A DNA stretch of 64,000 nucleotides from positions 38,869 to 102,868 of the forward strand of contig NZ_RQIT01000027.1 of NCBI RefSeq assembly GCF_003837805.1, in the 5' to 3' direction. The translations under genes and the position numbers were made by a program. Source of the DNA: Bradyrhizobium sp. RP6. GTDB lineage: Bacteria > Pseudomonadota > Alphaproteobacteria > Rhizobiales > Xanthobacteraceae. The notes beneath the pieces are model-generated. The model ran no database searches and was not told the origin of the DNA. It saw nothing but the letters and a program-made list of their open reading frames with translations. Shown here piece by piece: positions 36,082-44,566 of the stretch; the first letter of the stretch is position 1; every line of letters starts with the position of its first letter.

Positions 36082-36388
36082 ATGGCCGAGTCAGACCCGC
36101 AAGAAGATGTCGCTAAGGTTGCAAGCCATACCTTGGCGTATCTGCGTTCGCTGGACAGGAAAATGGACCTGGTGCTCGAAACTCAGGGGCGCCATACCGA
36201 GCGTTTGGGACGTCTGGAGCGCGACGTTGCCGAGGTGCGCAGGGACCTGACCGAAATCAAGAGTGATATCGCACTCTTGGAAAACAAGACTCTGACCACA
36301 GACAGAAATTCTATCTTTGTTGCATCGTATCGAGCAGTCAACGGTCCCAGCGATTGATCAGTTTGAGGATATGCCGCCCAGCCGGTAG
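36082..36388 (+). pseudogene. Small coiled-coil protein gene, apparently frameshifted near its end
   Basis: The frame from ATG 36082 (MAESDPQEDVAKVASHTLAY) gives a coiled-coil protein rich in heptads (LGRLERDVAEVRRDLTEIKS) and stops at 36357 after a non-helical tail. At 36298 one extra base would restore a second frame reading QTEILSLLHRIEQ and on to a stop at 36386-36388; this continues the amphipathic helix naturally. Either the gene has a recent +1 frameshift or this is a sequencing error. Function unknown; a recalled rhizobial family has a similar C-terminus. Confidence 0.6.
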
Positions 36389-36440
36389 GTTGGAGGCGCC
36401 ACCCTTGACGCCGTCCCCGCGCCATGGTGAGTATCCGCCC

Positions 36441-36488
36441 ATGAGCACCGCCGTCCGCCCAGCCCGTCTTTGGTGGCGCACCTCCTGA
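36441..36488 (+). CDS. trpL: trp operon leader peptide
   Basis: A 15-codon ORF, MSTAVRPARLWWRTS, has two adjacent Trp codons (36471-36476) four codons before its stop. It ends 116 bases upstream of trpE(G) and overlaps the first stem of an attenuator. Ribosome stalling on the Trp codons would report Trp-tRNA shortage. Rhizobial trpE(G) genes are known to be controlled this way. Confidence 0.85.
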   Translation: MSTAVRPARLWWRTS

Positions 36489-36558
36489 CGAGGTGGCCGG
36501 TGCGATTACTTTTCCCAAAATCGCTAGAGGTCGCCAGCACAGCGCGGCGGCCTTCTCG
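36479..36558 (+). promoter_or_regulatory. trp attenuator: pause hairpin and antiterminator
   Basis: CACCTC (36479-36484) pairs with GAGGTG (36490-36495), a pause hairpin overlapping the trpL stop. The strand 36489-36502 can instead pair with 36545-36558 (CGAG..GGCCG with CGGCC..CTCG), which would break the terminator stem at 36546-36552. A ribosome stalled at the Trp codons would free the downstream strand and favour this antiterminator. Confidence 0.75.
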
Positions 36559-36565
36559 TTTGTCC
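36529..36565 (+). terminator. trp attenuator terminator
   Basis: GGTCGCC (36529-36535) pairs with GGCGGCC (36546-36552), with one G-T wobble, around a 10-base loop. The T-rich TTCTCGTTTGT follows. It is exclusive with the antiterminator described for 36479-36558. Confidence 0.7.
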
Positions 36566-36604
36566 TGTGTGGCGTTCCCTCGGCAAGTCTCGTAAGAGGA
36601 CCAC

Positions 36605-38770
36605 ATGAACAGGACAGTCTTCGCCCTCCCGGCCAGAAGCGACTACGTGACCCGCGCAGGCCTCGCGATCACGCGCGTGGCGGAGCAGTTTACCGGCGGC
36701 GCCAACAGGCTCGACGACCTCGTCAGCCTGCTCGACCGCCGCCGCGGCGTGGTGCTGTCCTCGGGCACGACCGTGCCTGGGCGCTATGAGAGCTTCGACC
36801 TCGGATTCTCCGATCCGCCGCTCAAGCTCGAGACTGTGGGGGTCAATTTCAAGCTGGAAGCGCTGAACGAACGCGGGCAGGTGCTGATCGCCTTTCTCGC
36901 CGACGTCCTGCGCGAGCCCTGCGTCGTGATCTCCGAACGCACCGCTTCGCGCCTTGCCGGCCACATCATCCGCGGCGCTGCGCCGGTCGAGGAGGACCAG
37001 CGCACGCGCCGCGCCAGCGTGATGTCGCTGGTGCGTGACCTTGTCGCCGCCTTCTCCGCCAATGACGACGGGCTGCTCGGTTTGTTCGGCGCCTTCGCCT
37101 ACGACCTCGTGTTCCAGATCGAGGACCTCGTGCAGAAGCGCCCGCGCGAGGCCGACCAGCGCGACATCGTGCTCTATGTGCCCGATCGCCTGTTGGCCTA
37201 TGACCGCGCCACCGGCCGCGGCGTGGTGCTCACTTACGATTTCGCGTGGAAAGGCAAATCCACCGGGGGCCTGCCGCGCGAGACCGCCGACAGCCCGTAC
37301 TTGAAGACGCCGCGGCAGGGCTTTGCCGATCACGCGCCCGGTGAGTATCGGGCGACCGTCGAGACCGCGCGCGCGGCGTTTGCCCGCGGCGATCTGTTCG
37401 AAGCCGTGCCGGGCCAGCTCTTCGCCGAGCCCTGCGACCGCTCGCCGGCCGAGGTTTTCCAGCGGCTCTGCGTCATCAACCCGTCGCCCTATGGTGCGCT
37501 GATGAATCTCGGCGAGGGCGAGTTTCTGGTCTCGGCTTCGCCGGAAATGTTCGTGCGCTCGGACGGTCGCCGGGTCGAGACCTGCCCGATCTCGGGCACG
37601 ATCGCGCGCGGCGCCGACGCGATCGGCGATGCCGAGCAGATCCGCCAGCTGCTGAACTCGGAGAAGGACGAGTTCGAGCTCAACATGTGCACCGACGTCG
37701 ACCGCAACGACAAGGCACGTGTCTGCGTGCCCGGCACCATCAAGGTCCTGGCGCGCCGCCAGATCGAGACTTACTCAAAGCTGTTCCACACCGTCGATCA
37801 CGTCGAGGGCATGCTGCGCCCCGGCTTCGACGCGCTCGACGCCTTCCTCACCCATGCCTGGGCGGTGACCGTGACAGGCGCGCCAAAGCTCTGGGCGATG
37901 CAGTTCGTCGAGGATCACGAGCGCTCGCCGCGGCGCTGGTATGCGGGGGCGATCGGCGCGGTGAACTTCGACGGCAGCATCAACACCGGTCTCACCATCC
38001 GTACCATCCGCATGAAGGACGGTCTTGCCGAGGTGCGCGTCGGCGCGACCTGCCTGTTCGATTCCGATCCTGCCGCGGAAGACCGCGAATGCCAGGTCAA
38101 GGCCGCCGCGCTGTTCCAGGCGCTGCGCGGCGATCCGCCAAAACCGCTGTCGACCTTTGCACCCGACGCCACCGGCTCGGGCAAGCAGGTGCTGCTGATC
38201 GATCACGACGACAGCTTCGTGCACATGCTCGCCGATTATTTCCGCCAGGTCGGTGCCAGCGTCACGGTGGTCCGCTATGTGCATGCGCTCGAGATGCTCA
38301 AGCAGAAGAGGTGGGATTTGCTGGTGCTGTCGCCCGGCCCGGGCAGGCCCGAAGATTTCGGGATCAAGAAGACCATCGATGCGGCGCTGGAGAAGAAGCT
38401 GCCGGTGTTCGGCGTCTGCCTCGGCGTGCAGGCGATCGGCGAATATTTCGGCGGCGAGCTCGGCCAGCTCACCCATCCCGCCCACGGCCGGCCCTCGCGG
38501 GTGCAGGTGCGCGGTGGTCGCCTGATGCGCAATCTCCCGAACGAGATCGTCATCGGCCGCTATCATTCGCTCTTTGTCGAGCGCGACAGCATGCCGGAGG
38601 TGCTCGATGTCACCGCCAGCACCGAGGACGGCGTCGCCATGGCGCTCGAGCACAAGACCCTGCCGGTCGCCGGCGTGCAATTCCATCCGGAATCGCTGAT
38701 GTCGCTCGGCGGCGAGGTGGGCTTGCGTATTGTCGAAAATGCCTTCCGGCTGGAAGCGGGGACGAATTGA
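36605..38770 (+). CDS. trpE(G): Fused anthranilate synthase, TrpE and TrpG domains
   Basis: This 721-residue enzyme makes anthranilate from chorismate and glutamine. Residues to about 510 are the chorismate-binding synthase part (CPISGTIARGADAIGDAEQI, DVDRNDKARVCVPGTIKVL, SIEV-like RQIETYSKLFHTVDHVEGML). Residues from about 525 are a class-I amidotransferase with nucleophile GVCLGVQAIGEYFGG and the His-Glu pair in QFHPESLMSL. The fusion is typical of Rhizobiales. AGAGGA precedes the ATG. Expression is probably controlled by the leader attenuator upstream. Confidence 0.96.
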   Translation: MNRTVFALPARSDYVTRAGLAITRVAEQFTGGANRLDDLVSLLDRRRGVVLSSGTTVPGRYESFDLGFSDPPLKLETVGVNFKLEALNERGQVLIAFLADVLREPCVVISERTASRLAGHIIRGAAPVEEDQRTRRASVMSLVRDLVAAFSANDDGLLGLFGAFAYDLVFQIEDLVQKRPREADQRDIVLYVPDRLLAYDRATGRGVVLTYDFAWKGKSTGGLPRETADSPYLKTPRQGFADHAPGEYRATVETARAAFARGDLFEAVPGQLFAEPCDRSPAEVFQRLCVINPSPYGALMNLGEGEFLVSASPEMFVRSDGRRVETCPISGTIARGADAIGDAEQIRQLLNSEKDEFELNMCTDVDRNDKARVCVPGTIKVLARRQIETYSKLFHTVDHVEGMLRPGFDALDAFLTHAWAVTVTGAPKLWAMQFVEDHERSPRRWYAGAIGAVNFDGSINTGLTIRTIRMKDGLAEVRVGATCLFDSDPAAEDRECQVKAAALFQALRGDPPKPLSTFAPDATGSGKQVLLIDHDDSFVHMLADYFRQVGASVTVVRYVHALEMLKQKRWDLLVLSPGPGRPEDFGIKKTIDAALEKKLPVFGVCLGVQAIGEYFGGELGQLTHPAHGRPSRVQVRGGRLMRNLPNEIVIGRYHSLFVERDSMPEVLDVTASTEDGVAMALEHKTLPVAGVQFHPESLMSLGGEVGLRIVENAFRLEAGTN

Positions 38771-38789
38771 GTGCATGCTTCATGCTCGT

Positions 38790-38888
38790 CATTCCGTGGC
38801 GATGCGCAGCATCGAACCCGGAATCTCGAGATTCTCAGGCGCGCAATTGCGCACCGGAGTTCGGCTCTTCGAGCCGCGACGGAATGAC
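38790..38888. repeat. Interspersed palindromic repeat, family A copy 2
   Basis: Begins ATTCCGTGGCGATGCGCAGC and ends GAGCCGCGACGGAATGAC, with an internal CGCGCAATTGCGC hairpin. It lies between trpE(G) and apt and ends 17 bases before the apt start, so it would be in the apt leader. Confidence 0.8.
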
Positions 38889-38905
38889 AACGAAACGAGA
38901 AACGA

Positions 38906-39445
38906 ATGACCTTTGACCACGACATCAAGGCCAGCGTCCGCACCATCCCGGACTATCCGAAGCCGGGGATCATGTTCCGCGACATCACGACCCTGCTCGC
39001 GGACGCGCGCGCGTTCCGCCGTGCGGTGGACGAACTCGTCAATCCCTGGGCCGGAAACAAGATCGACAAGGTCGCCGGCATGGAGGCACGCGGCTTCATC
39101 ATCGGCGGAGCGGTGGCGCACCAGCTCTCGGCCGGCTTCGTGCCGATCCGCAAGAAGGGCAAGCTGCCGCACACCACGGTGCGCATCGCTTACTCTCTGG
39201 AATACGGCATCGACGAGATGGAGATGCATGTCGACGCGATCCAGCCCGGCGAGCGCGTGATCCTGGTCGACGACCTCATCGCCACCGGCGGCACCGCGGA
39301 AGGCGCGGTAAAGCTGCTGCGGCAGATCGGGGCCAACGTGGTCGCGGCGTGCTTCATCATCGATCTGCCCGAGCTCGGCGGCGCCGCCAAGCTGCGCGCG
39401 ATGGACGTGCCGGTGCGCACGCTGATGACGTTCGAGGGGCACTGA
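38906..39445 (+). CDS. apt: Adenine phosphoribosyltransferase
   Basis: This 179-residue purine-salvage enzyme makes AMP from adenine and PRPP. It shows IPDYPKPGIMFRDITTLLAD near the N-terminus, EARGFIIGGAVA, RKKGKLPHTT and the PRPP loop VILVDDLIATGGTAEGAVKL. Length and motifs are standard. It appears to be a single-gene unit; its leader contains a family A repeat. Confidence 0.96.
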   Translation: MTFDHDIKASVRTIPDYPKPGIMFRDITTLLADARAFRRAVDELVNPWAGNKIDKVAGMEARGFIIGGAVAHQLSAGFVPIRKKGKLPHTTVRIAYSLEYGIDEMEMHVDAIQPGERVILVDDLIATGGTAEGAVKLLRQIGANVVAACFIIDLPELGGAAKLRAMDVPVRTLMTFEGH

Positions 39446-39460
39446 GAGGCTGCCGCGACC

Positions 39461-39790
39461 TTAGATCGCCTCGGCCTTTAGCTCGGCCCGCCAATGCAGC
39501 AGGCGCTCCTTCAGGAGCGCGTTCCTGACATAGGCGGTCTCCTCGTCCAGACGCTCGCATTCGCCAAAGGTCAGGCCGGCCTCGCCATGCGCGCTCCATG
39601 CGGCCTGGAGGCTGCGGCTGGTGTGGCTGCCCTGGCGCAGCGAGAACCAGATGCGGTTCTGGATCGTCTCCAGGTTCGGCGCCTGGCCGACCCAGGCCTG
39701 GCCCGACGCCGCGCAGCGCACGACATAGATGCCGGCGACGGTTTTGCGCTCCTTGTAGGCGGCAATCGCTGCTTTCCGGTCGATGCTCAC
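39461..39790 (-). CDS. GIY-YIG nuclease family protein
   Basis: This 109-residue protein holds a GIY-YIG-like core: AGIYVVRCAASGQAWVGQA, then NRIWFSLRQGSHTSRSLQAA, a short form of the fold in which YIG is replaced by WVG. Start GTG 39790 is chosen near where the domain begins; an ATG at 39829 would add 13 residues. Members include repair and restriction nucleases, but short ones like this are uncharacterised. It is convergent with apt and lies 83 bases downstream of the second ParA-like ATPase gene. Confidence 0.7.
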   Translation of the reverse strand: MSIDRKAAIAAYKERKTVAGIYVVRCAASGQAWVGQAPNLETIQNRIWFSLRQGSHTSRSLQAAWSAHGEAGLTFGECERLDEETAYVRNALLKERLLHWRAELKAEAI

Positions 39791-39872
39791 GGGACGGCCT
39801 TGCTGAAGTGAGGATGCGGATAGCCTCACTAGCGGCCGATCCGCCGCGCGTCAATATTACCCGGATAAAAAA

Positions 39873-40541
39873 TCAGGATCGCTGCAGGATCAGGTTGAGC
39901 TCAAGCTCGCGGAAGGCGATGTAATTCCGCCGGGTCCACTGATGCAGCTCGGTCGAGGAGTCCTTTTCCTGGCGCAGATAGCCGGTGAAGGAGAAGCTCA
40001 GCCGGTCGATATAGGTCTTGAGGAAGCCTGGCAGCGCGGGCAGGCGGAACAGACGGCCGCCCTCCATCGTAGGCGGCAACTCGCCGCGCACGACATATTC
40101 GTTGTCCACCGTGATCAGGTTCATGCGCGGGATCTGCCCGCGCAGCATCTCATGGGCGCGGGCCGAGACGCGGTCGGTGTCGGCGACGAACAGGATCTGC
40201 GGTGTGACATGGCGACGTGCCGCCTCCTTCAGAAGGCCGATCTCGTCGGTCATCTTGAAGAACTCGTCGAAGGCGTGGAAGCCGAGGTCGATCACCTTGG
40301 CAATGCCGTCATCGAGGATGACGCGGTCCATCAGCTGCATCTTGCCATAGGTGTCGATCACGTCGGCGGTCTCGGTCACCTTCGGTAGGTAATCGAGCAG
40401 CGACGGCTCTTTCAGGTTGACGTCGAATGCCGCGACGTTGCCGTTCTTGAGCAGCAGGAATTCGCTCAGGAGCCGCGCCAGCAGGGTCTTGCCGACCTGC
40501 GGGCGAGGCGAGCAGATGATGTAAACGGGCGTTGCGGGCAT
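39873..40541 (-). CDS. ParA-like P-loop ATPase with altered Walker A
   Basis: This 222-residue protein has a SIMIBI-type P-loop, IICSPRPQVGKTLLARLL, in which the signature Lys of the deviant Walker A box (KGGxGKT) is missing. VAAFDVNLKEPSLLDYLP and VIDLGFHAFDEFFKMTD follow as in ParA relatives. The C-terminus is a basic/aromatic helical region (LHQWTRRNYIAFRELEL). It lies 60 bases downstream of a canonical ParA-like gene on the same strand. No ParB or parS is seen, and the cargo is unknown. Confidence 0.7.
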   Translation of the reverse strand: MPATPVYIICSPRPQVGKTLLARLLSEFLLLKNGNVAAFDVNLKEPSLLDYLPKVTETADVIDTYGKMQLMDRVILDDGIAKVIDLGFHAFDEFFKMTDEIGLLKEAARRHVTPQILFVADTDRVSARAHEMLRGQIPRMNLITVDNEYVVRGELPPTMEGGRLFRLPALPGFLKTYIDRLSFSFTGYLRQEKDSSTELHQWTRRNYIAFRELELNLILQRS

Positions 40542-40601
40542 CGACAGCTATATCAGGCCAACTCACCGCCCAATCCAGCCGTATCAACCCGGCATGCGCA
40601 A

Positions 40602-41354
40602 CTATTTTTCGCTGTTGCGGGTCACCGGCTTCGAACCGACGATGTCGGTCAACCGGATGCGGTCGAACTCGCTCCAGACATTGGCCAGCCAGTGCCGGAC
40701 ATAGCCGCGCAGCACGAAGGAGTAGTTCGCGGCTTCGTCGTTGATGCCCTTGTTGGCGACGAATTTCAGGAACGGGACGGAGGAGACCTCGACCTGCTCA
40801 TAGGCCATTTCGTTGAGCTTGGGGATAGTCAGCTCGGTCGCGTCCTTGATGCGGTGGAAGTAGGAATTGTAGGTCGCCTGGTCCCACTGGAAGAACTGGG
40901 TGTCGTTGATGAAGTTCTTCACCAGGAAATATTTCGCGCCGCTCATGAAGCCCGCGGTCTCCGCGATCTCCTCCAGTGAGGCGATCGAGGGGCCCAGGAT
41001 GTGGAACACGGCAAAGGTGATCTGCCCGGCCTTGGCGGCATCGAGGAAGCCGATGTCGCGCAGCGAGGCGAGGGCCGGCGAGAGCAGGCCGGCGCGGACG
41101 TCGATGACGGTCACCGACGGGCTCACCGCATTGAGCGTGTCGAAGATCTTCATCTGGTCCGCCGTCGTCGTCATGTCGACGATCTCGGTGATGTCGGGGT
41201 GGAAGCGCTTCAGGGTTCCGCGCGGAGACTCCGTATCGAACGCGCGCGTCGGCACGTTGTTGGCTGAGAAATAATCGAGCAGGGTCCGCGATACCGTGGT
41301 CTTGCCGACCCCGCCCTTGTCCGCGCCCACCACAACCACTGCCGGCTTTGCCAT
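40602..41354 (-). CDS. ParA/MinD-like ATPase with canonical deviant Walker A
   Basis: This 250-residue ATPase begins AKPAVVVVGADKGGVGKTTV, the full deviant Walker A box, followed by TRAFDTESPRGTLKRFHPDI and VTVIDVRAGLLSPALASL for the switch regions. These proteins dimerise on ATP and position DNA, plasmids or large complexes. The C-terminal region (YVRHWLANVWSEFDRIRL) is helical. It is first of a two-gene unit with the altered ATPase. Its target is not evident; nothing identifies it as MipZ or chromosomal ParA. Confidence 0.75.
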   Translation of the reverse strand: MAKPAVVVVGADKGGVGKTTVSRTLLDYFSANNVPTRAFDTESPRGTLKRFHPDITEIVDMTTTADQMKIFDTLNAVSPSVTVIDVRAGLLSPALASLRDIGFLDAAKAGQITFAVFHILGPSIASLEEIAETAGFMSGAKYFLVKNFINDTQFFQWDQATYNSYFHRIKDATELTIPKLNEMAYEQVEVSSVPFLKFVANKGINDEAANYSFVLRGYVRHWLANVWSEFDRIRLTDIVGSKPVTRNSEK

Positions 41355-41550
41355 TGCTGTCCCCTAACGCGCGCCCCCGATCGCGAGGTCGCAATCGGCC
41401 GGGCCCCAAGTCGATGTCCCGAGTCTGCTGTTGGGCGCGAACATGGCAGAAACAAGGGAGAATTCAATTCCTTGGGCCCCAACTACGGCAATTCCCGAGG
41501 TTTTTCCTGATCACCAGGAAACCCGCCACGAATAGCAGTAAATCATACCC

Positions 41551-42753
41551 TCAATGGCGGCCCCAAGGTCCCATCGGATTGCCAGGGGATCCTGAGGGGC
41601 CTGGAGCGGGCACGGGCGGCGGATTGGCCGGCCGGCCTGTGTCGCTCCACGGCCCATGCGGCAGCGGCTCCGCATCCTGCGGGGTGGCCTGCGCCTCCGG
41701 TTGTTCCGTCTCGGGCTGATCCGTCTCTTCAGCGGGGGCCGGCAGCGGACCGGGGTCATGGCCGCCGGCGAACTTGACCAGCGCGTCGACCCGGGACTGC
41801 ACCGACGGATGGGTCGCGAACAGATCGGCAAAGCCCTCGCGCGGATTGTCGACGCAGAGCTCCATCACTGCCGAGGTCGCGCCCGGCAGTTCGCCGCGAC
41901 CCTCGATCTTACGCAACGCCGAGATCATCGCATCAGGATCTTTCGTCAGCTCGACGGAGCCCGCGTCGGCGAGAAATTCGCGCGACCGCGACAGTGCGAG
42001 CTTCACCACCTGGGACAGCAGCCAGGCCACCACGATCAGCACGACCGCGATGATGATCACGATCACCGCGCCGCCGCCGGAGCTCTTGCTGTCGCTCGAT
42101 GACGAGGACGACCGGGACGAGGAGGACCCCGAGCCCCCGGAGCTCCAGTTGAAGTTCGTGAACAGGCGGAAGAACAATTCGCCGAAGAATCCGACGACGC
42201 CGGCAATGATGACGGCGACCACCATGAGCTGCACGTCGCCGTTCTTGATGTGGGTCAGCTCGTGGCCCAGCACTGCCTCGATCTCCTTGTCGTCCAGCGC
42301 GTCAAGGAGACCGGTGGTGACGGTGATGGAGTATTGCCGCGGATTGAGGCCGGTCGCGAACGCGTTCAGCGCCGGGCTCTCCATGATCTTCAGCTTCGGC
42401 ATGGTGATGCCGCGCGAGATGCAGAGGTTTTCAAGCAGGTTGTAGAGCTGCGGTTGCTCCTGACGGGTGACGTCGTGGCCGCCCGTCAGGGCATCGATCA
42501 TCGACTGGTGGAACAAATAGGCGATCACGACCCAGACCGCCGCCGCGATCGTCGCGACCGGCGCGGCCTTGAGCAGGTCGGTGAAGGCGCGGCTCAGATA
42601 GTAGGTGACCGTGCCATTGCCGTCGATGACGACCTCGGCGACCAACGCGCCGGCATAGACCAGCACGTAAACCAGCATGAACAGGCCGGCGAGCAGCAGC
42701 ATCGAACGAAACTTGTTCGAGGCAATGTGCGTGTAGAGACCATACGCGGCCAT
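41551..42753 (-). CDS. M48 family membrane metalloprotease (HtpX-like) with long tail
   Basis: This 400-residue protease has two N-terminal membrane segments (MLLLAGLFMLVYVLVYAGAL; AAPVATIAAAVWVVIAYLF), the zinc site VLGHELTHIKNGD (HExxH), and the distal Glu region SREFLADAGSVELTKDP. Between the zinc site and that motif lies a Ser/Gly-only stretch (GGSGSSSSRSSSSSSDSKSS) between two membrane segments. A Pro-rich tail of about 60 residues makes it longer than HtpX (about 290). It lies next to lemA, a frequent partner. Confidence 0.88.
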   Translation of the reverse strand: MAAYGLYTHIASNKFRSMLLLAGLFMLVYVLVYAGALVAEVVIDGNGTVTYYLSRAFTDLLKAAPVATIAAAVWVVIAYLFHQSMIDALTGGHDVTRQEQPQLYNLLENLCISRGITMPKLKIMESPALNAFATGLNPRQYSITVTTGLLDALDDKEIEAVLGHELTHIKNGDVQLMVVAVIIAGVVGFFGELFFRLFTNFNWSSGGSGSSSSRSSSSSSDSKSSGGGAVIVIIIAVVLIVVAWLLSQVVKLALSRSREFLADAGSVELTKDPDAMISALRKIEGRGELPGATSAVMELCVDNPREGFADLFATHPSVQSRVDALVKFAGGHDPGPLPAPAEETDQPETEQPEAQATPQDAEPLPHGPWSDTGRPANPPPVPAPGPSGSPGNPMGPWGRH

Positions 42754-42777
42754 GGCTGCTTCCGTTCAATCACCGTC

Positions 42778-42871
42778 ATTCCGGGGCGCGCCAACGGCGT
42801 GAACCCGGAATCCAGAGGTTGGTGATCTCGATGAGATTCCGGGTTCGATGCTGCGCACCGCCCCGGAATGA
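42778..42871. repeat. Interspersed palindromic repeat, family A copy 3
   Basis: Begins ATTCCGGGGCGCGCCAACGG and ends ACCGCCCCGGAATGAC with central GGAATC/GATTCC arms. It lies between lemA and the M48 protease gene and may form a hairpin in their joint transcript. Confidence 0.8.
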
Positions 42872-42881
42872 CAGCTCTTAA

Positions 42882-43442
42882 TCAGAACTTCACCTGCGGC
42901 GTGGCCTCGATCTCGGTACGGCTGGCGCCGAGATCGAAGAAGTCCTTCCTGGTGAAGCCGAACATGCCGGCGAACAGCGCAGCGGGCATCTGCTGGATGC
43001 CGGTGTTGTATTCCTGGACCGCGTTGTTGAAGAAACGGCGGCTCGCCGCGATCTTGTTCTCGAGGTCGGAGAGCTCGGATGCGAGCTGCTGGAAATTGGC
43101 GTTGGCCTTGAGGTCGGGATAAGCTTCCGACAGCGCGATCAGCCGGCCGAGCGCGCCAGAGAGCTGGTTCTCGGCTGCGGACACCTGCGCCGGGCCCTGC
43201 GCCGACATCGCCGAATTGCGCGCCTTGATGACGTCATCCAGCGTGCCTCGCTCGTGCGAAGCATAACCCTTCACCGTCTCGACCAGATTCGGGATCAGGT
43301 CGTGACGCTGCTTGAGTTGGACGTCGATGTCGGCAAAGGCTTGGCCGACGCGCTGGCTCAGCGCCACCAGGCGGTTGTAGGCGCTGAAGGCGAACAGCAC
43401 GAGGACGACGATGACGCCGAGAACGATCCAGCCGGTCGACAT
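42882..43442 (-). CDS. lemA: LemA family protein
   Basis: This 186-residue protein has one N-terminal membrane helix (GWIVLGVIVVLVLFAFSAYN) and the LemA core RVGQAFADIDVQLKQRHDLI, PNLVETVKGYASHERGTLDD and FTRKDFFDLGASRTEIEATP. LemA proteins have an outward-facing helical bundle of unknown function. ATG 43442 is chosen because the family begins with the anchor; an upstream in-frame ATG adds 38 unconserved residues. The M48 protease gene follows on the same strand, a common pairing. Confidence 0.93.
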   Translation of the reverse strand: MSTGWIVLGVIVVLVLFAFSAYNRLVALSQRVGQAFADIDVQLKQRHDLIPNLVETVKGYASHERGTLDDVIKARNSAMSAQGPAQVSAAENQLSGALGRLIALSEAYPDLKANANFQQLASELSDLENKIAASRRFFNNAVQEYNTGIQQMPAALFAGMFGFTRKDFFDLGASRTEIEATPQVKF

Positions 43443-43576
43443 GGAGAACTCCTGAAGAGGGAAGAAGACGGGCGCCAAGGTAGACCAAATTGGCGCTGAA
43501 CGAGAGCCCGAGGGGAGAGGTAAGACTTGGTCGGACCGGGAGCCATCCGAGTTCAAGGCGAAAGCCCTTAACGAAG

Positions 43577-44554
43577 TTAACTTTCGGCAACAACGGCATC
43601 GCCCCAGCGCCAGCGCCGGGCACGTGCATAGGCGGTCTTGTCGCGGCGGGGCACCTTCGCAAGTTCAATGTCGCCCTGGGTGCAGAGCCTTGCCGCGATC
43701 TCGGCCTTGCCGATATCCGGCGGCGCCAGCACGCGCGCAGCGCGGGCGGCAGGCGGCGTGCGGGTCAGGGCCACGTAGATGAAGCGCTCGTCCTCGAACG
43801 GGACCTCGGCACCCTTGATCTGGCGATGCGCCTGCGAGCGCGGCAGGCGCTGGCTGAAATGGCACCAGTCGGGCGGAGTGAGCGGGCAGGGCTTTTCGTG
43901 CGGGCAGGGCGCGGCGACGTAGGCGCCGGCCGCGATCAATTGCTGGCGCAGTGCGAGGATGCGGGCATAGCCGGCGGGCGTGCCGGGCTCGATCACGACC
44001 AGCGCGTGGCGCGCCTTCGCCCACATCGCCCCGGCGAGCGCGCGCTGCTCCGTCTCGCTGAGCTCGCCGATGACGTAGCTCGCAACGACGAGATCGGCTG
44101 GCGAGACCTCCATGAGGTTGCCGCCGGCGTCACCGGGCAGGTAGCGGCACTCCGCGAGTCGCGAGCTGTCACGCGCCAGTTCGAGCGCGAGCCGGCTCAG
44201 CGTGACATTGGCATCGAGCAGCGTAAAGTCTTGCAGCGAGGGAAAGGCCTCCGCCGCGGCCCAGCTCGCGGTGCCAGGGCCGGCGCCGACGTCGAGCAGC
44301 GTTTCCGGGGCAAGGTTTGGTGCGATGTCGGTCAGCGCGTTCAGGCTTGCGGCGACCGCCGCATAGGTCGCCGGCATGCGCGCCAGCGCATAGGCGAGGG
44401 CATCGGCTTCCGACTTGATCGTGCCGGAGCCGCCGCCTGCGCGATAGGTGGTCGAGATTTTCTGGGAGCGCTGTGCGGCATCGCTACGCGAGAAGCCCTG
44501 AAGCTTGCCGTCGAGGGCCGCTTTCAGTTCGGCGGGCAGGGTGGGTGAGATCAT
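43577..44554 (-). CDS. Rsm22-like small-ribosomal-subunit methyltransferase family protein
   Basis: This 325-residue protein has a SAM-binding fold (TLLDVGAGPGTASWAAAEAF, FTLLDANVTLSRLALELA, DLVVASYVIGELSETEQRA) and the Rsm22 cysteine region CPHEKPCPLTPPDWCHFSQR. Mitochondrial Rsm22 is a ribosome assembly factor with an Fe-S cluster bound by such cysteines; bacterial relatives are mostly uncharacterised. Start ATG 44554 (MISPTLPAELK) is preferred over one at 44620 that runs into a repeat. Confidence 0.85.
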   Translation of the reverse strand: MISPTLPAELKAALDGKLQGFSRSDAAQRSQKISTTYRAGGGSGTIKSEADALAYALARMPATYAAVAASLNALTDIAPNLAPETLLDVGAGPGTASWAAAEAFPSLQDFTLLDANVTLSRLALELARDSSRLAECRYLPGDAGGNLMEVSPADLVVASYVIGELSETEQRALAGAMWAKARHALVVIEPGTPAGYARILALRQQLIAAGAYVAAPCPHEKPCPLTPPDWCHFSQRLPRSQAHRQIKGAEVPFEDERFIYVALTRTPPAARAARVLAPPDIGKAEIAARLCTQGDIELAKVPRRDKTAYARARRWRWGDAVVAES

Positions 44555-44566
44555 GTCGGCCCACCG

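Noticed and set aside
41500..41522. TTTCCTG/CAGGAAA hairpin between the M48 and ATPase genes as a terminator
   Set aside because: The stem is only seven pairs and no T-run follows in the direction of transcription.
43568..43582. TTAA-N5-TTAA as a CtrA box near the Rsm22-like gene
   Set aside because: The CtrA box needs seven bases between the half sites; here there are five, and it lies at the 3' end of the gene.
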